Positions 27,962-35,415 of a stretch of 64,000 nt of DNA are shown here, one piece after another. The notes beneath the pieces are model-generated. The model saw only the letters and a list, made by a program, of their open reading frames with translations. It was not told where the DNA came from and made no database searches. The translations under genes and the position numbers were made by a program. Position 1 is the first letter of the stretch; every line of letters starts with the position of its first letter. Origin of the DNA: RGIG3009 sp045596745 (GTDB lineage: Bacteria > Bacillota > Clostridia > Oscillospirales > Acutalibacteraceae); assembly GCA_045596745.1 (NCBI GenBank), contig JAZODA010000016.1:62001-126000 (forward strand), in the 5' to 3' direction.

Positions 27962-28000
27962 CTGTTCTTCACCTCCGTTTCGGATACTGCCCCACCGGGG

Positions 28001-28030
28001 TGTGGAAAACTCTGTGGAAAATGTGGAAAA
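28001..28030 (-). repeat. Three DnaA-box-like sites upstream of mraZ
   Basis: TTTTCCACA occurs three times on the minus strand (28001-28009, 28013-28021, 28022-28030), each one base off the consensus TTATCCACA. They lie in the mraZ leader immediately beside the MraZ-type repeats. Binding by DnaA is possible but unproven. Confidence 0.5.
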
Positions 28031-28060
28031 CCTCCACTTTGCTCCACTTTGCTCCACTTG
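28031..28060 (-). promoter_or_regulatory. Three 10-bp MraZ-type operator repeats
   Basis: Reading leftward, AAGTGGAGC-, AAAGTGGAGC and AAAGTGGAGG stand head to tail with an exact 10-bp period. They start right at the predicted transcription start of mraZ. MraZ is known to bind tandem AAAGTG-type repeats ahead of its own operon in mycoplasmas and GTGGG repeats in E. coli. Confidence 0.8.
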
Positions 28061-28065
28061 GTACT

Positions 28066-28094
28066 ATTATACCGCCACTTTTTTGAAAAATCAA
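28066..28094 (-). promoter_or_regulatory. mraZ operon promoter
   Basis: Reading leftward, TTGATT (28089-28094), 17 bases, then a consensus TATAAT (28066-28071). It should drive mraZ through at least the PBP genes and probably to ftsQ. Confidence 0.8.
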
Positions 28095-28143
28095 GAGACA
28101 AAATTCAAAATTCCCTATCTATTTTTTGCCAACACAAAAAGAA

Positions 28144-28174
28144 AAACACCCTCGACAACCCGTCGAGGGTGTTT
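28144..28174 (-). terminator. Terminator of the AEC transporter gene
   Basis: AACACCCTCGAC / GTCGAGGGTGTT stem with a 5-base loop, followed in the leftward direction by a run of T. It isolates the mraZ promoter from upstream transcription. Confidence 0.88.
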
Positions 28175-28186
28175 CGCTGTTTTCTT

Positions 28187-29107
28187 TTAGGCAATCATCT
28201 GGACAAGTGTCACGAAAACCGGCATGGTAATCATGGAAAACGCGGTGGACAGTGCCACCAGGTTCACCGATGTTTCGGTATCCTGACCATAGCGGTCGGC
28301 AAACATCGACACCGCCGCGGCTACGGGTGCGCTGGCGGAAATCGCCATCGAGCACAAGAGCGTTCCGCGGATACCAATCAGGTACAAAAGCCCCACCGTG
28401 ACCGTCGGTATGACGAGCAACCGAATGGCGCACGCGAAATAATACGAACGGTTGCGCAGTGCCGGCACAAGGTTCACTTTCGAGAAGTTATAGCCGATGA
28501 ATAACATCGGAATCGGCGTGTTCAGTGCCGCCAAATGCGCCACAGGGGTGCGCACCAATTCGGGCAAATCGAACGGCAAGAACAAAATGATAAGACCCGC
28601 CACCAAACCGATTACGCCGGGATTGACAAACATTTTTCGCGGAGACAAGCGGCGCGAGGAGGGGTCGGCGGTCAACACGCCATAACTCCACAGCATCAGG
28701 TTAAATACGGTGACGTACGCCGCGCCGTAAAACACACCGGAATCGCCCAACACCGCCTGCTGCAACGGCAGACCCATAAACCCGGCGTTGGAAAGCACCG
28801 CAGCCAAACGCAACACGCGGTCGCGCGGTGCGCTGCCGCGGTACAACAGTTGCGCAATACCGATTGCCACCGCGTGGATACCCAAACTGACCAGCAGCGC
28901 GATTCCCAGCTCGCGCAAAACCGCCACATCGAACTCGCGCTCAAACGACAGCGCGATGACGCACGGCGACGCGAGAAGCAGTGCCACGTCCGACAAGGTT
29001 TTCGCGCCCTTGTCGCCGATGATATTCTTTTTTCCGAGCAAAAATCCCGCAAAAATCAGGATAAACAGGATCAGCACCTGCTGCCCTACCGTCAGAAAAT
29101 ATTGCAT
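28187..29107 (-). CDS. AEC family transporter (auxin efflux carrier type)
   Basis: A 306-residue membrane protein with about ten hydrophobic helices in two halves. LSNAGFMGLPLQQAVLG and the repeat-like ISASAPVAAAVSMFADRYG near the C terminus are characteristic of the AEC family, whose bacterial members carry organic acids such as malate. The ATG at 29107 follows AGGAAGG; the longer in-frame region upstream contains the promoter. It stands alone between two terminators, so its substrate cannot be inferred from neighbours. Confidence 0.87.
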   Translation of the reverse strand: MQYFLTVGQQVLILFILIFAGFLLGKKNIIGDKGAKTLSDVALLLASPCVIALSFEREFDVAVLRELGIALLVSLGIHAVAIGIAQLLYRGSAPRDRVLRLAAVLSNAGFMGLPLQQAVLGDSGVFYGAAYVTVFNLMLWSYGVLTADPSSRRLSPRKMFVNPGVIGLVAGLIILFLPFDLPELVRTPVAHLAALNTPIPMLFIGYNFSKVNLVPALRNRSYYFACAIRLLVIPTVTVGLLYLIGIRGTLLCSMAISASAPVAAAVSMFADRYGQDTETSVNLVALSTAFSMITMPVFVTLVQMIA

Positions 29108-29138
29108 AGTGTCGCCTTCCTTGGTTTTGTCTGCACTT

Positions 29139-29167
29139 ATTGTATCCCAAAGCCGCACAAAACACAA
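29139..29167 (-). promoter_or_regulatory. Promoter of the AEC transporter gene
   Basis: TTGTGT (29162-29167), 17 bases, TACAAT (29139-29144), read leftward. The gap to the ATG is about 30 bases. Confidence 0.6.
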
Positions 29168-29176
29168 GCAAAAAAT

Positions 29177-29198
29177 AAAAGCGCCCGCAGGCGCTTTT
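29177..29198 (-). terminator. Terminator of the small membrane protein gene
   Basis: AAAAGCGCC / GGCGCTTTT with a 4-base loop, followed leftward by an AT-rich run. It lies 14 bases beyond the stop of the 29212-29550 gene. Confidence 0.75.
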
Positions 29199-29211
29199 AA
29201 GAATCCAACGA

Positions 29212-29550
29212 TTATGCACAGTGATGCACAGGACGCTTGAGCTCGTACAGCATGCTGTCCACCGCCACACGGCGCTGAACCTCACGGCGACGGCGACGGT
29301 TGCGAGCGCGCGCCGCATCCTTCTTGAGCGCCAGCGTGCAGCACACAAACACCGTGATGCGGCTGGCCATCAACACCACTTCCAGCACGAACGGAACCGC
29401 TGTGAAGACAATACCGCACACCGCCAGCTCCATCATTGCCATTACGCCGGGAATCCACGCCATACGGTGGGACACCGTGCGCTGCTCCTTCGCCGCCATA
29501 TACAAAGTCATCGCCCCAAAGACGACGGCCACAATCACATTCAACGTCAT
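29212..29550 (-). CDS. Small membrane protein of unknown function, possibly SOS-regulated
   Basis: A 112-residue protein that I do not recognise. Three hydrophobic stretches (about 2-19, 35-54 and 56-74) suggest three membrane helices, followed by a strongly basic cytoplasmic stretch (ARARNRRRRREVQRR) and an end with two His and a Cys. The ATG has GGAGGC nine bases before it. A near-consensus promoter lies 56 bases upstream, flanked by GAAC/GTTC half-sites that resemble LexA boxes. The gene stands alone with its own terminator. A damage-inducible membrane protein is conceivable, but there is no sequence likeness to YneA. Confidence 0.75.
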   Translation of the reverse strand: MTLNVIVAVVFGAMTLYMAAKEQRTVSHRMAWIPGVMAMMELAVCGIVFTAVPFVLEVVLMASRITVFVCCTLALKKDAARARNRRRRREVQRRVAVDSMLYELKRPVHHCA

Positions 29551-29581
29551 ACGATTTGCCTCCTTTTTGTTCGAAAACTAC

Positions 29582-29595
29582 CGAACAAATGTTTT
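29582..29595. promoter_or_regulatory. LexA-box-like site downstream of the promoter
   Basis: CGAACAAATGTTTT matches 13 of 14 positions of the Bacillus LexA consensus CGAACRNRYGTTYC. It lies between the -10 and the ATG of the small membrane protein gene, a repressing position. Confidence 0.5.
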
Positions 29596-29605
29596 GTGTG
29601 ATTCG

Positions 29606-29633
29606 ATTATACCAAATTTTTCGGGGTTGTCAA
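29606..29633 (-). promoter_or_regulatory. Strong promoter of the small membrane protein gene
   Basis: Consensus TTGACA (29628-29633) and TATAAT (29606-29611), spaced by 16 bases with TGG before the -10. So strong a promoter for a small solitary gene implies that it is normally held off. Confidence 0.85.
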
Positions 29634-29642
29634 TAGGAAAAT

Positions 29643-29656
29643 CGAAAATTTGTTCG
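29643..29656. promoter_or_regulatory. Second LexA-box-like site upstream of the promoter
   Basis: CGAACAAATTTTCG on the minus strand differs from CGAAC-N4-GTTCG at one base. Its left half (CCGAACAAAT) is an exact inverted copy of the site at 29581-29590, so the promoter is bracketed by matching sites. Confidence 0.4.
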
Positions 29657-29703
29657 GTTTTTCGAAAATGTTTTTCTCCTCCATTTCTGCCGATAAAAAA
29701 CAA

Positions 29704-29730
29704 GAACGGTTGCACCGTGTGCAACCGTTC
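29704..29730 (-). terminator. Terminator of the lgt-folD transcript
   Basis: GAACGGTTGCAC / GTGCAACCGTTC, 3-base loop, followed leftward by TTGTTTTTT. Confidence 0.9.
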
Positions 29731-29738
29731 CGATTGGA

Positions 29739-30584
29739 TTATTTCATCAGCGCCCGTGCGGCAGTCAAGGTGTTCTTGAGCAGCATAGCGATGGTCATCG
29801 GGCCAACACCGCCCGGCACGGGAGTGAGGTAGCCTGCCACCTCGTCCACAGCGGGATCGACGTCACCGCACAGCTTGCCGTCCGCACCGCGGTTGATACC
29901 AACGTCCACCACAACGGCGCCCGGCTTGACCATATCCGGTGTCACGAAGCCGGCACGACCGACAGCGGCAACCAGCACATCCGCCTGACGGCAGATATCT
30001 TTGAGGTTCTGCGTACGAGAATGGCAAATCGTAACGGTGGCGTTCTCGTGCAGAAGCAGCATCGCCATCGGCTTGCCGACGATGTTGCTGCGGCCGATTA
30101 CCACGCAGTGCTTGCCTTCCACCGAAATATCGGTGCGATGCAGCAGTTCCATCACGCCCGCGGGGGTGCAGGGCAGGAACGTGTAATCGCCGATGAGAAT
30201 CTGACCGACATTGGCGGCGTGGAACGCGTCCACGTCCTTTTCGGGGGAGATGGCCGCAATGACCGCCTTATCATCCAGGTGCTTCGGCAGCGGCAGCTGG
30301 CACAGAATGCCGTGGATGTCCTCGCGGGCGTTCAGCTCATCCACCAGCGCCATCAGTTCCTCCTGTGTCGTTTCGGCAGGAAGCGCAAACTCTTCCGAAC
30401 GCATACCTGCTTCGGCACACGCCTTTTTCTTGTTGTTTACATACACGCGGGATGCGGGATCGTCGCCCACCACGATTACCGCGAGACCGGGCGTTTTGCC
30501 CGCGCGGGTCATTTCTTCCACTTCGGCGCGCACTTCCGCACGAACCGCCGCCGCAATGGCTTTACCGTCAATTTTGATCGCCAT
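29739..30584 (-). CDS. folD: Methylenetetrahydrofolate dehydrogenase/cyclohydrolase FolD
   Basis: Bifunctional one-carbon enzyme interconverting methylene-, methenyl- and formyl-tetrahydrofolate with NADP. The 281-residue protein has VVGDDPASRVYVNNKKKAC (the catalytic Lys lies in this segment), GILCQLPLPKHLDD, VVIGRSNIVGKPMA (NADP loop) and the C-terminal TPVPGGVGPMTIAMLL. The ATG at 30584 follows GAGGAGG; a 47-residue basic upstream extension in the same frame is a shadow of the lgt tail. It overlaps the end of lgt by 17 bases. Confidence 0.97.
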   Translation of the reverse strand: MAIKIDGKAIAAAVRAEVRAEVEEMTRAGKTPGLAVIVVGDDPASRVYVNNKKKACAEAGMRSEEFALPAETTQEELMALVDELNAREDIHGILCQLPLPKHLDDKAVIAAISPEKDVDAFHAANVGQILIGDYTFLPCTPAGVMELLHRTDISVEGKHCVVIGRSNIVGKPMAMLLLHENATVTICHSRTQNLKDICRQADVLVAAVGRAGFVTPDMVKPGAVVVDVGINRGADGKLCGDVDPAVDEVAGYLTPVPGGVGPMTIAMLLKNTLTAARALMK

Positions 30585-31581
30585 GAGAATCCTCCTCTTC
30601 CGCGGCGGTGCTGTCGGCGGCTGCCTCTGTCGGCGCCTCTTCCACAACCTCGCCCTCGTTGTTTTCCTCGGCTTTTGCCGTCTCTTCTTCGTCTTCCGTC
30701 TCACCCTCGGCAGGCACAAGTTCATTGGCGAACAAGTCCTTCGGCGAATGCGTTTCTCGGTTTTTCAGCAGGAAATACAGCACCAAACCGCCAAAAACCG
30801 ACAACGCCGCCACGAGGCAGGACACCGGCATCGTGCCGATGTACAGGCTGTCGGTACGCAGCATTTCAATAAAGAAACGACCGGTGCCGTACCACATAAC
30901 GTACATCGTGAACAGCTGTCCGCGGAAGCGATATGCTCTCTTGGACACCATATGTATCAGAATCAAGCCAAGCACGCACCACAGCGACTCATACAGGAAC
31001 GTCGGGTGAACCGGCAGTTTCGGGTCGTATCCGGTTGCGTTAGCATACGGGCTGCCGATGATGCTGCCGCTCATACCCCACGGCAGGGTGGTGTTACCGC
31101 CAAAGGCTTCCTGGTTGAAGAAGTTGCCCCAGCGGCCCAGCGCCTGACCAATCAGGAAACCGGGCGCGGCAAGGTCAAACATCGCCAGCGTGTTCACCTT
31201 TTTCAAGCGGCACATCCACAACGCCGTCAGGAACGCGCAAATCACACCGCCGTAAATGGCGAGACCGCCCTCCCAGATGCGCAAAATGCTCAGCGGATCA
31301 CTGAAATACACACTGGGGTCTTCCGAAAAGATGATGTAGTACAAACGCGCGCCCGCAAAAGCGAACAGCGTGCAGACCAGCACCACATCGGTCATAGAAT
31401 CCTTGTTGATACCGAACTCCGTCGCACGACGATAGGCGTACACCACCGCCAGCAAAAAGCCGAGCGCAATCAGCAGGCCGTACCAACGAATGGTAAATTC
31501 CATATCGCCAATGCTGAATGTGAAAATTTCGGGGCTGAGATTAAACTCCCATCCCAGATTGGGGAAAGTGATTTGTTCCAT
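30568..31581 (-). CDS. lgt: Prolipoprotein diacylglyceryl transferase
   Basis: Attaches diacylglycerol to the lipobox Cys of lipoproteins, such as the two lipoproteins later in the window. The 337-residue protein has seven or so membrane helices and the Lgt signature ALGRWGNFFNQEAFGG. Compared with usual lengths (about 260-290) it has an extra acidic, Glu/Ala-rich C-terminal tail from about residue 282, possibly disordered. AAAGGATGG precedes the ATG. It overlaps folD by 17 bases, so the two are translationally coupled. Confidence 0.95.
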   Translation of the reverse strand: MEQITFPNLGWEFNLSPEIFTFSIGDMEFTIRWYGLLIALGFLLAVVYAYRRATEFGINKDSMTDVVLVCTLFAFAGARLYYIIFSEDPSVYFSDPLSILRIWEGGLAIYGGVICAFLTALWMCRLKKVNTLAMFDLAAPGFLIGQALGRWGNFFNQEAFGGNTTLPWGMSGSIIGSPYANATGYDPKLPVHPTFLYESLWCVLGLILIHMVSKRAYRFRGQLFTMYVMWYGTGRFFIEMLRTDSLYIGTMPVSCLVAALSVFGGLVLYFLLKNRETHSPKDLFANELVPAEGETEDEEETAKAEENNEGEVVEEAPTEAAADSTAAEEEDSHGDQN

Positions 31582-31601
31582 CCTTTACCATCCTTTCTGT
31601 A

Positions 31602-32891
31602 TCACAACGGAGACACAATCGACAGCGCCGATGCGCTCTTTTCAAAGTCTGTTGCCAGACGCTGCTCCACGGTTTCCACCGTCATCGACGCAATTGCCTC
31701 AAGCAAATCGAACACACCAAAACCATCCATATGCGTTGCCGCCAACAAATCGCCACAGGACTCGGGATCATCCAGACCTGAAATCATCTGTCCGTACACA
31801 GAGTTCCGCGCGGCAATAAAATCGTCGTGATTGATACCTTCGCGGCGCAGCCGCTCCACTTCATCCTGTATTGCCGCCGCCACCGCGTCGGGATCACGCG
31901 ATTCGCCGCCGACAATCCACACACCGAAGCCCGGGCCGTTGAAGTACTCCACACCGAAAGACGAGTTGATGAGCTCTTTCTTCATCAGCGAAGCATACAG
32001 CGCCGACGATTTGCCGCACAAGAGCTCCTCCAGCACCTCTGCTGCCGCCAACATCTCCGGCTTTTCGGCACGCAGTCCGTCGGAGGTGTCCCGCGGCGTC
32101 TTGTATCCGAAATAGAACAGCGGCACCGATACCGGCATTTTTTCTTCGATACGGGATTGCACCGCTTCCTTCGGCTCATTAATCGGTGCGCGCCGCACCC
32201 GCCGCGCCTCGCACGGTTTCAGCAGACGGTCGGCGACATCCTCCACCTGTTCACAGGTGATGTTGCCCGTCACCGCCAGCACCATATTATGAAGGTTATA
32301 GAACGTATCATAGCAATCGTACAGCATCTTGGGAGTAATCTGTGCAATCGACTCCACCGTGCCCGCAATATCGGTGTGTACCGGATGCTCTTTGTACAAG
32401 CTTGTCAGCAGATTGCAAAACACCCGACGGTACGGCGAATCCTCGCCCATACGGATTTCCTGTTCGATGATACCGCGCTCTTTTTCTACCGTTTTTTCGG
32501 TGAAATACGGTTTTTGCACAAAATCCAGCAGAATTTCCAGCGACTCCACCGCGTTCTGTGTACAAGTGAACAGATACGCCGTCTGGTCAAAGGAAGTAAA
32601 CGCATTGGCGCTGGCGCCGGTCTTGGCGTAGCGCTCGAACGCATCGCAATCTTCGTTTTCAAACAGTTTATGCTCCAGATAATGTGCCGTTCCCGCAGGC
32701 AACTGCACCGCTTCGCCCACACCGTCTTTCAGGCAGGCGGTATCAATTGCACCGTAGTTGGTCGCAAACACCGCGTAGGTCGTCACATAATCCTTTTTCG
32801 GCCACACGTACAACGGCAATCCGGAATGGTGCTGCAGAAAATAGCAGCTCTCCCCCGATCGCTCGTTGCGAATTTCTTTCCACTCAGCCAT
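31602..32891 (-). CDS. M16 family zinc protease, catalytic subunit (YmfH-like)
   Basis: A 429-residue M16 peptidase. The inverted zinc motif HYLEH is at about residues 67-71 (GTAHYLEHKLFEN) and the downstream Glu-rich helix (about 140-150, TEKTVEKERGIIEQEI) supplies the third zinc ligand. SANAFTSFDQTAYLF is typical of the family. It overlaps the preceding gene by eight bases. The two M16 genes together match ymfF-ymfH of Bacillus, a pair that usually forms a heterodimer of an active and an inactive chain. Confidence 0.9.
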   Translation of the reverse strand: MAEWKEIRNERSGESCYFLQHHSGLPLYVWPKKDYVTTYAVFATNYGAIDTACLKDGVGEAVQLPAGTAHYLEHKLFENEDCDAFERYAKTGASANAFTSFDQTAYLFTCTQNAVESLEILLDFVQKPYFTEKTVEKERGIIEQEIRMGEDSPYRRVFCNLLTSLYKEHPVHTDIAGTVESIAQITPKMLYDCYDTFYNLHNMVLAVTGNITCEQVEDVADRLLKPCEARRVRRAPINEPKEAVQSRIEEKMPVSVPLFYFGYKTPRDTSDGLRAEKPEMLAAAEVLEELLCGKSSALYASLMKKELINSSFGVEYFNGPGFGVWIVGGESRDPDAVAAAIQDEVERLRREGINHDDFIAARNSVYGQMISGLDDPESCGDLLAATHMDGFGVFDLLEAIASMTVETVEQRLATDFEKSASALSIVSPL

Positions 32892-34164
32892 CGGCGTGTT
32901 CCTCCTGCGCTAACAAATACACACACTCCAGTTGCAACTGCTGTGCTGCGTGAATAACCTCTTCGCGGCTGACCGCTTCCACCTCGCGACGAATCTCGTC
33001 GGGACAATGAGGGGTCGGCAGTGTGGTCTGCGGAATATACCACCCGGCGAGCGCCGACTGGGAATCTCCCACCGACTCAAAGGTCTGAATCACACTGCGG
33101 CGAGCGGCTTCCAAATCTTCCTTGCTGAACTCACCGTTCGAAACCGCATCAACCTGACGCAAAATTTCTTCCTCGGCGCGGACGGCGTTGGCTTCGTCCA
33201 CACCGCTTTGTACAAACAAAATGCCCTTCGTCCGATCGTACATCGACGAGCAGTAGTAGCACAGGCTAAGCTTTTCACGCACGTTGCGGAACAACAGCGA
33301 TGTCGCCGTGCCGCCCAGCAATGCGTTCATCAGGCGAACCGCCGACACGCCCTTGTCCGGCTCGGCACAATTGGCGCGGAAACCAAGCACGAGCTTGGAT
33401 TGGTTGATCGGCATACGCTCCACCTGCCGACGCAGGTTGGGGTTGCGCGTTGTCGTATCGGTAAAACACGGAATCGGATCTCTGTCCGCCACCGCGGAGA
33501 AACCCCGGCGGAACGCTTCTTCCACCTGCGGCATCTCCTCGCCGCCTTGCAGCACAATGCGCACCGTGGCACGGCGCAACATCCGCCGCCACGCCTCGGT
33601 AATTCGCTCCGGTGTCAGCTGTTCGATAACCTCTGCACGACCGGCAGAACCAATACCGAACGGCTCATCCTGACACAGCAGTTGTTCGGCGCGCCGACGC
33701 GCATACCACCGCTTGTCGTTAATCATCGCGCGGACGTCCTCCGCAAGACAACGGCGTTCGATTTCCACGTCCTCGGCACGGAACACTCCATTCTCAAACG
33801 CCGGGCAAAACAGCATCTCGCACAACAACTGTGCACAGGAAGCGGTCACCGCCTCCTGCCCGAGCGCAAAACGATCGGCCGTCGCTTCGGCAGAAAACAG
33901 CAGCAGCTGCGATTCACCCACACGCATAGAACGACCGCTGACCGACGCGCCGTACAGCTCATTCAGACGGCGATTCAGCGTCGTAAAATCCGGGTATGCC
34001 GCGCAAGCACGGGTCATCAAACGGGGCAGGATTGCATATTCCTCCACCGTTTCTTTGGCGAGCGGCAAAAACAAACCGACCGAAATCTGCGCCGTTTTGA
34101 AGCGCGTATCCGTCAAGGTCAGGCTTTCCACGCCGTCGCACAACCGCTTTGTCAAATCTTGCAC
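32884..34164 (-). CDS. M16 family protease, probably inactive partner (YmfF-like)
   Basis: A 426-residue M16 homologue with the domain layout of the next gene but without an HxxEH motif; the equivalent N-terminal region reads LPRLMTRACAAYPDFTTLNR. It keeps the RRLNELYGASVSGRSMRVGE and the C-terminal VRLMNALLGGTATSLLFRNV segments, so the fold is intact. The start is a GTG after GGAGGGG. The 8-base overlap with the active gene supports a stable two-chain complex. Target unknown. Confidence 0.85.
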   Translation of the reverse strand: MQDLTKRLCDGVESLTLTDTRFKTAQISVGLFLPLAKETVEEYAILPRLMTRACAAYPDFTTLNRRLNELYGASVSGRSMRVGESQLLLFSAEATADRFALGQEAVTASCAQLLCEMLFCPAFENGVFRAEDVEIERRCLAEDVRAMINDKRWYARRRAEQLLCQDEPFGIGSAGRAEVIEQLTPERITEAWRRMLRRATVRIVLQGGEEMPQVEEAFRRGFSAVADRDPIPCFTDTTTRNPNLRRQVERMPINQSKLVLGFRANCAEPDKGVSAVRLMNALLGGTATSLLFRNVREKLSLCYYCSSMYDRTKGILFVQSGVDEANAVRAEEEILRQVDAVSNGEFSKEDLEAARRSVIQTFESVGDSQSALAGWYIPQTTLPTPHCPDEIRREVEAVSREEVIHAAQQLQLECVYLLAQEEHADG

Positions 34165-34239
34165 AAAGCACCCCTCCGTTCTTTGGAATATCTTTTATTG
34201 TATCACACTTTCCCCTCGGAGAAAAGAGGTTTTTTGCTA

Positions 34240-35412
34240 TTATTCACTGCGAAGCGCCTCCACCGGCTGTAACCGCGAGGCTTTGTACGCCGGATATGCC
34301 CCGAACACCCCACCGACCAGCAACGAAAACAAAAACAACCCCAAAAACAGCGCCGTCGGTGTCGCCACCGCCACGCCAAATATACGAAGCACCACGATAA
34401 GCAATGCCGCAGGAAGCATCCCGATTACCGCACCCGCCGCCGACAGCACCACCGCTTCCGCCAAAAACTCCAGCAGGATGCGCCTCCCCGTCGCGCCGAT
34501 GGCTTTTTTGATGCCAATCTCCCGCGTGCGCTCCGACACGGCGGACAACATCGATGTGACAATGCCAAAACCGGAAACCAGAAGCGAAATGGCACTGATG
34601 GCTGTCAACACCAGCGCCACCACATCCACCAGTTGCTCCAGTCGATCCTTTTGTACCGCCAGATTATCGGTGCGAAACGGCGCGTCGCCGTCGTATCGCC
34701 TGTCAAGCACGCGTTCAATCCGCCGCTGCGCCACATCGGCCGTATCCGCCTGCACCCGCACCGCCACCTGGTCGAACGCCGTTTGTCCTGTCAAGTCACC
34801 CTGCGTGGTATACGGCATATACAACATACCCGGAATAAAGCTCGTCACATTCTGGAGCAGACTGCTCCCCGCTTCGGTGATTCCCACCACCGTCAACGTT
34901 TCGCCGTAATCCCCAAAACTTACCGTCACTTGTTTACCCACCACATTGGTGCGTCCGTAAAGCTCCCGCGCCACCGCTTCATCCAACACGCACACCCGCG
35001 CGGCGGTGCGCACGTCGCCGGGGGTGATAAGCCGACCATACAAGCGGCTCAGTGAAATCGCCTGGTCCGCACCGGCATCAATGCCGAACAACATCGAGCT
35101 TTGACTGTCGCCCACCGTCGACACTGTTCCCATTTGCACCATCAGCGGCATCGCGGACTCCACGCAAGAGAGGCGGCGAACATCGTCAAGCGTTTCCTCG
35201 CCGATGAGTTCACCGCCGCTGTCCGCCATAATCGACAGACCGTTGACACCCATATTGTCCAGTTCGTCATCCACCAGCTGCCTTCCCACCACACCGATGA
35301 CCGACACCGTTGCTACCATCATCACACCAACCGCAATACCGATGACCGTCAGCGCGGTGCGGTTACGCTTTCGCAGCAAACTGCGGAATGCCCCTTTTAT
35401 CAATTCACCCAT
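34240..35412 (-). CDS. MacB/FtsX-type ABC transporter permease
   Basis: A 390-residue permease: an N-terminal membrane helix (about 19-42), a large extracytoplasmic domain of the MacB-PCD type (about 43-260), then three helices with the FtsX core near GFGIVTSMLSAVSERTREIG and IKKAIGATGRRILLEFL. The last residues QPVEALRSE are typical for this family. It follows the adaptor gene by three bases. The ATP-binding subunit that normally sits with these two genes is not present between or beside them. The partner and substrate are unknown. Confidence 0.88.
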   Translation of the reverse strand: MGELIKGAFRSLLRKRNRTALTVIGIAVGVMMVATVSVIGVVGRQLVDDELDNMGVNGLSIMADSGGELIGEETLDDVRRLSCVESAMPLMVQMGTVSTVGDSQSSMLFGIDAGADQAISLSRLYGRLITPGDVRTAARVCVLDEAVARELYGRTNVVGKQVTVSFGDYGETLTVVGITEAGSSLLQNVTSFIPGMLYMPYTTQGDLTGQTAFDQVAVRVQADTADVAQRRIERVLDRRYDGDAPFRTDNLAVQKDRLEQLVDVVALVLTAISAISLLVSGFGIVTSMLSAVSERTREIGIKKAIGATGRRILLEFLAEAVVLSAAGAVIGMLPAALLIVVLRIFGVAVATPTALFLGLFLFSLLVGGVFGAYPAYKASRLQPVEALRSE

Positions 35413-35415
35413 GAA

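Noticed and set aside
28001..28060. A CRISPR-like array
   Set aside because: The direct repeats are 9-10 bases long and abut each other without spacers; they are operator-type repeats.
34165..34239. Terminator between the ABC permease and the M16 genes
   Set aside because: Only a 4-base CCTC/GAGG stem with an 8-base loop is visible, too weak to call.
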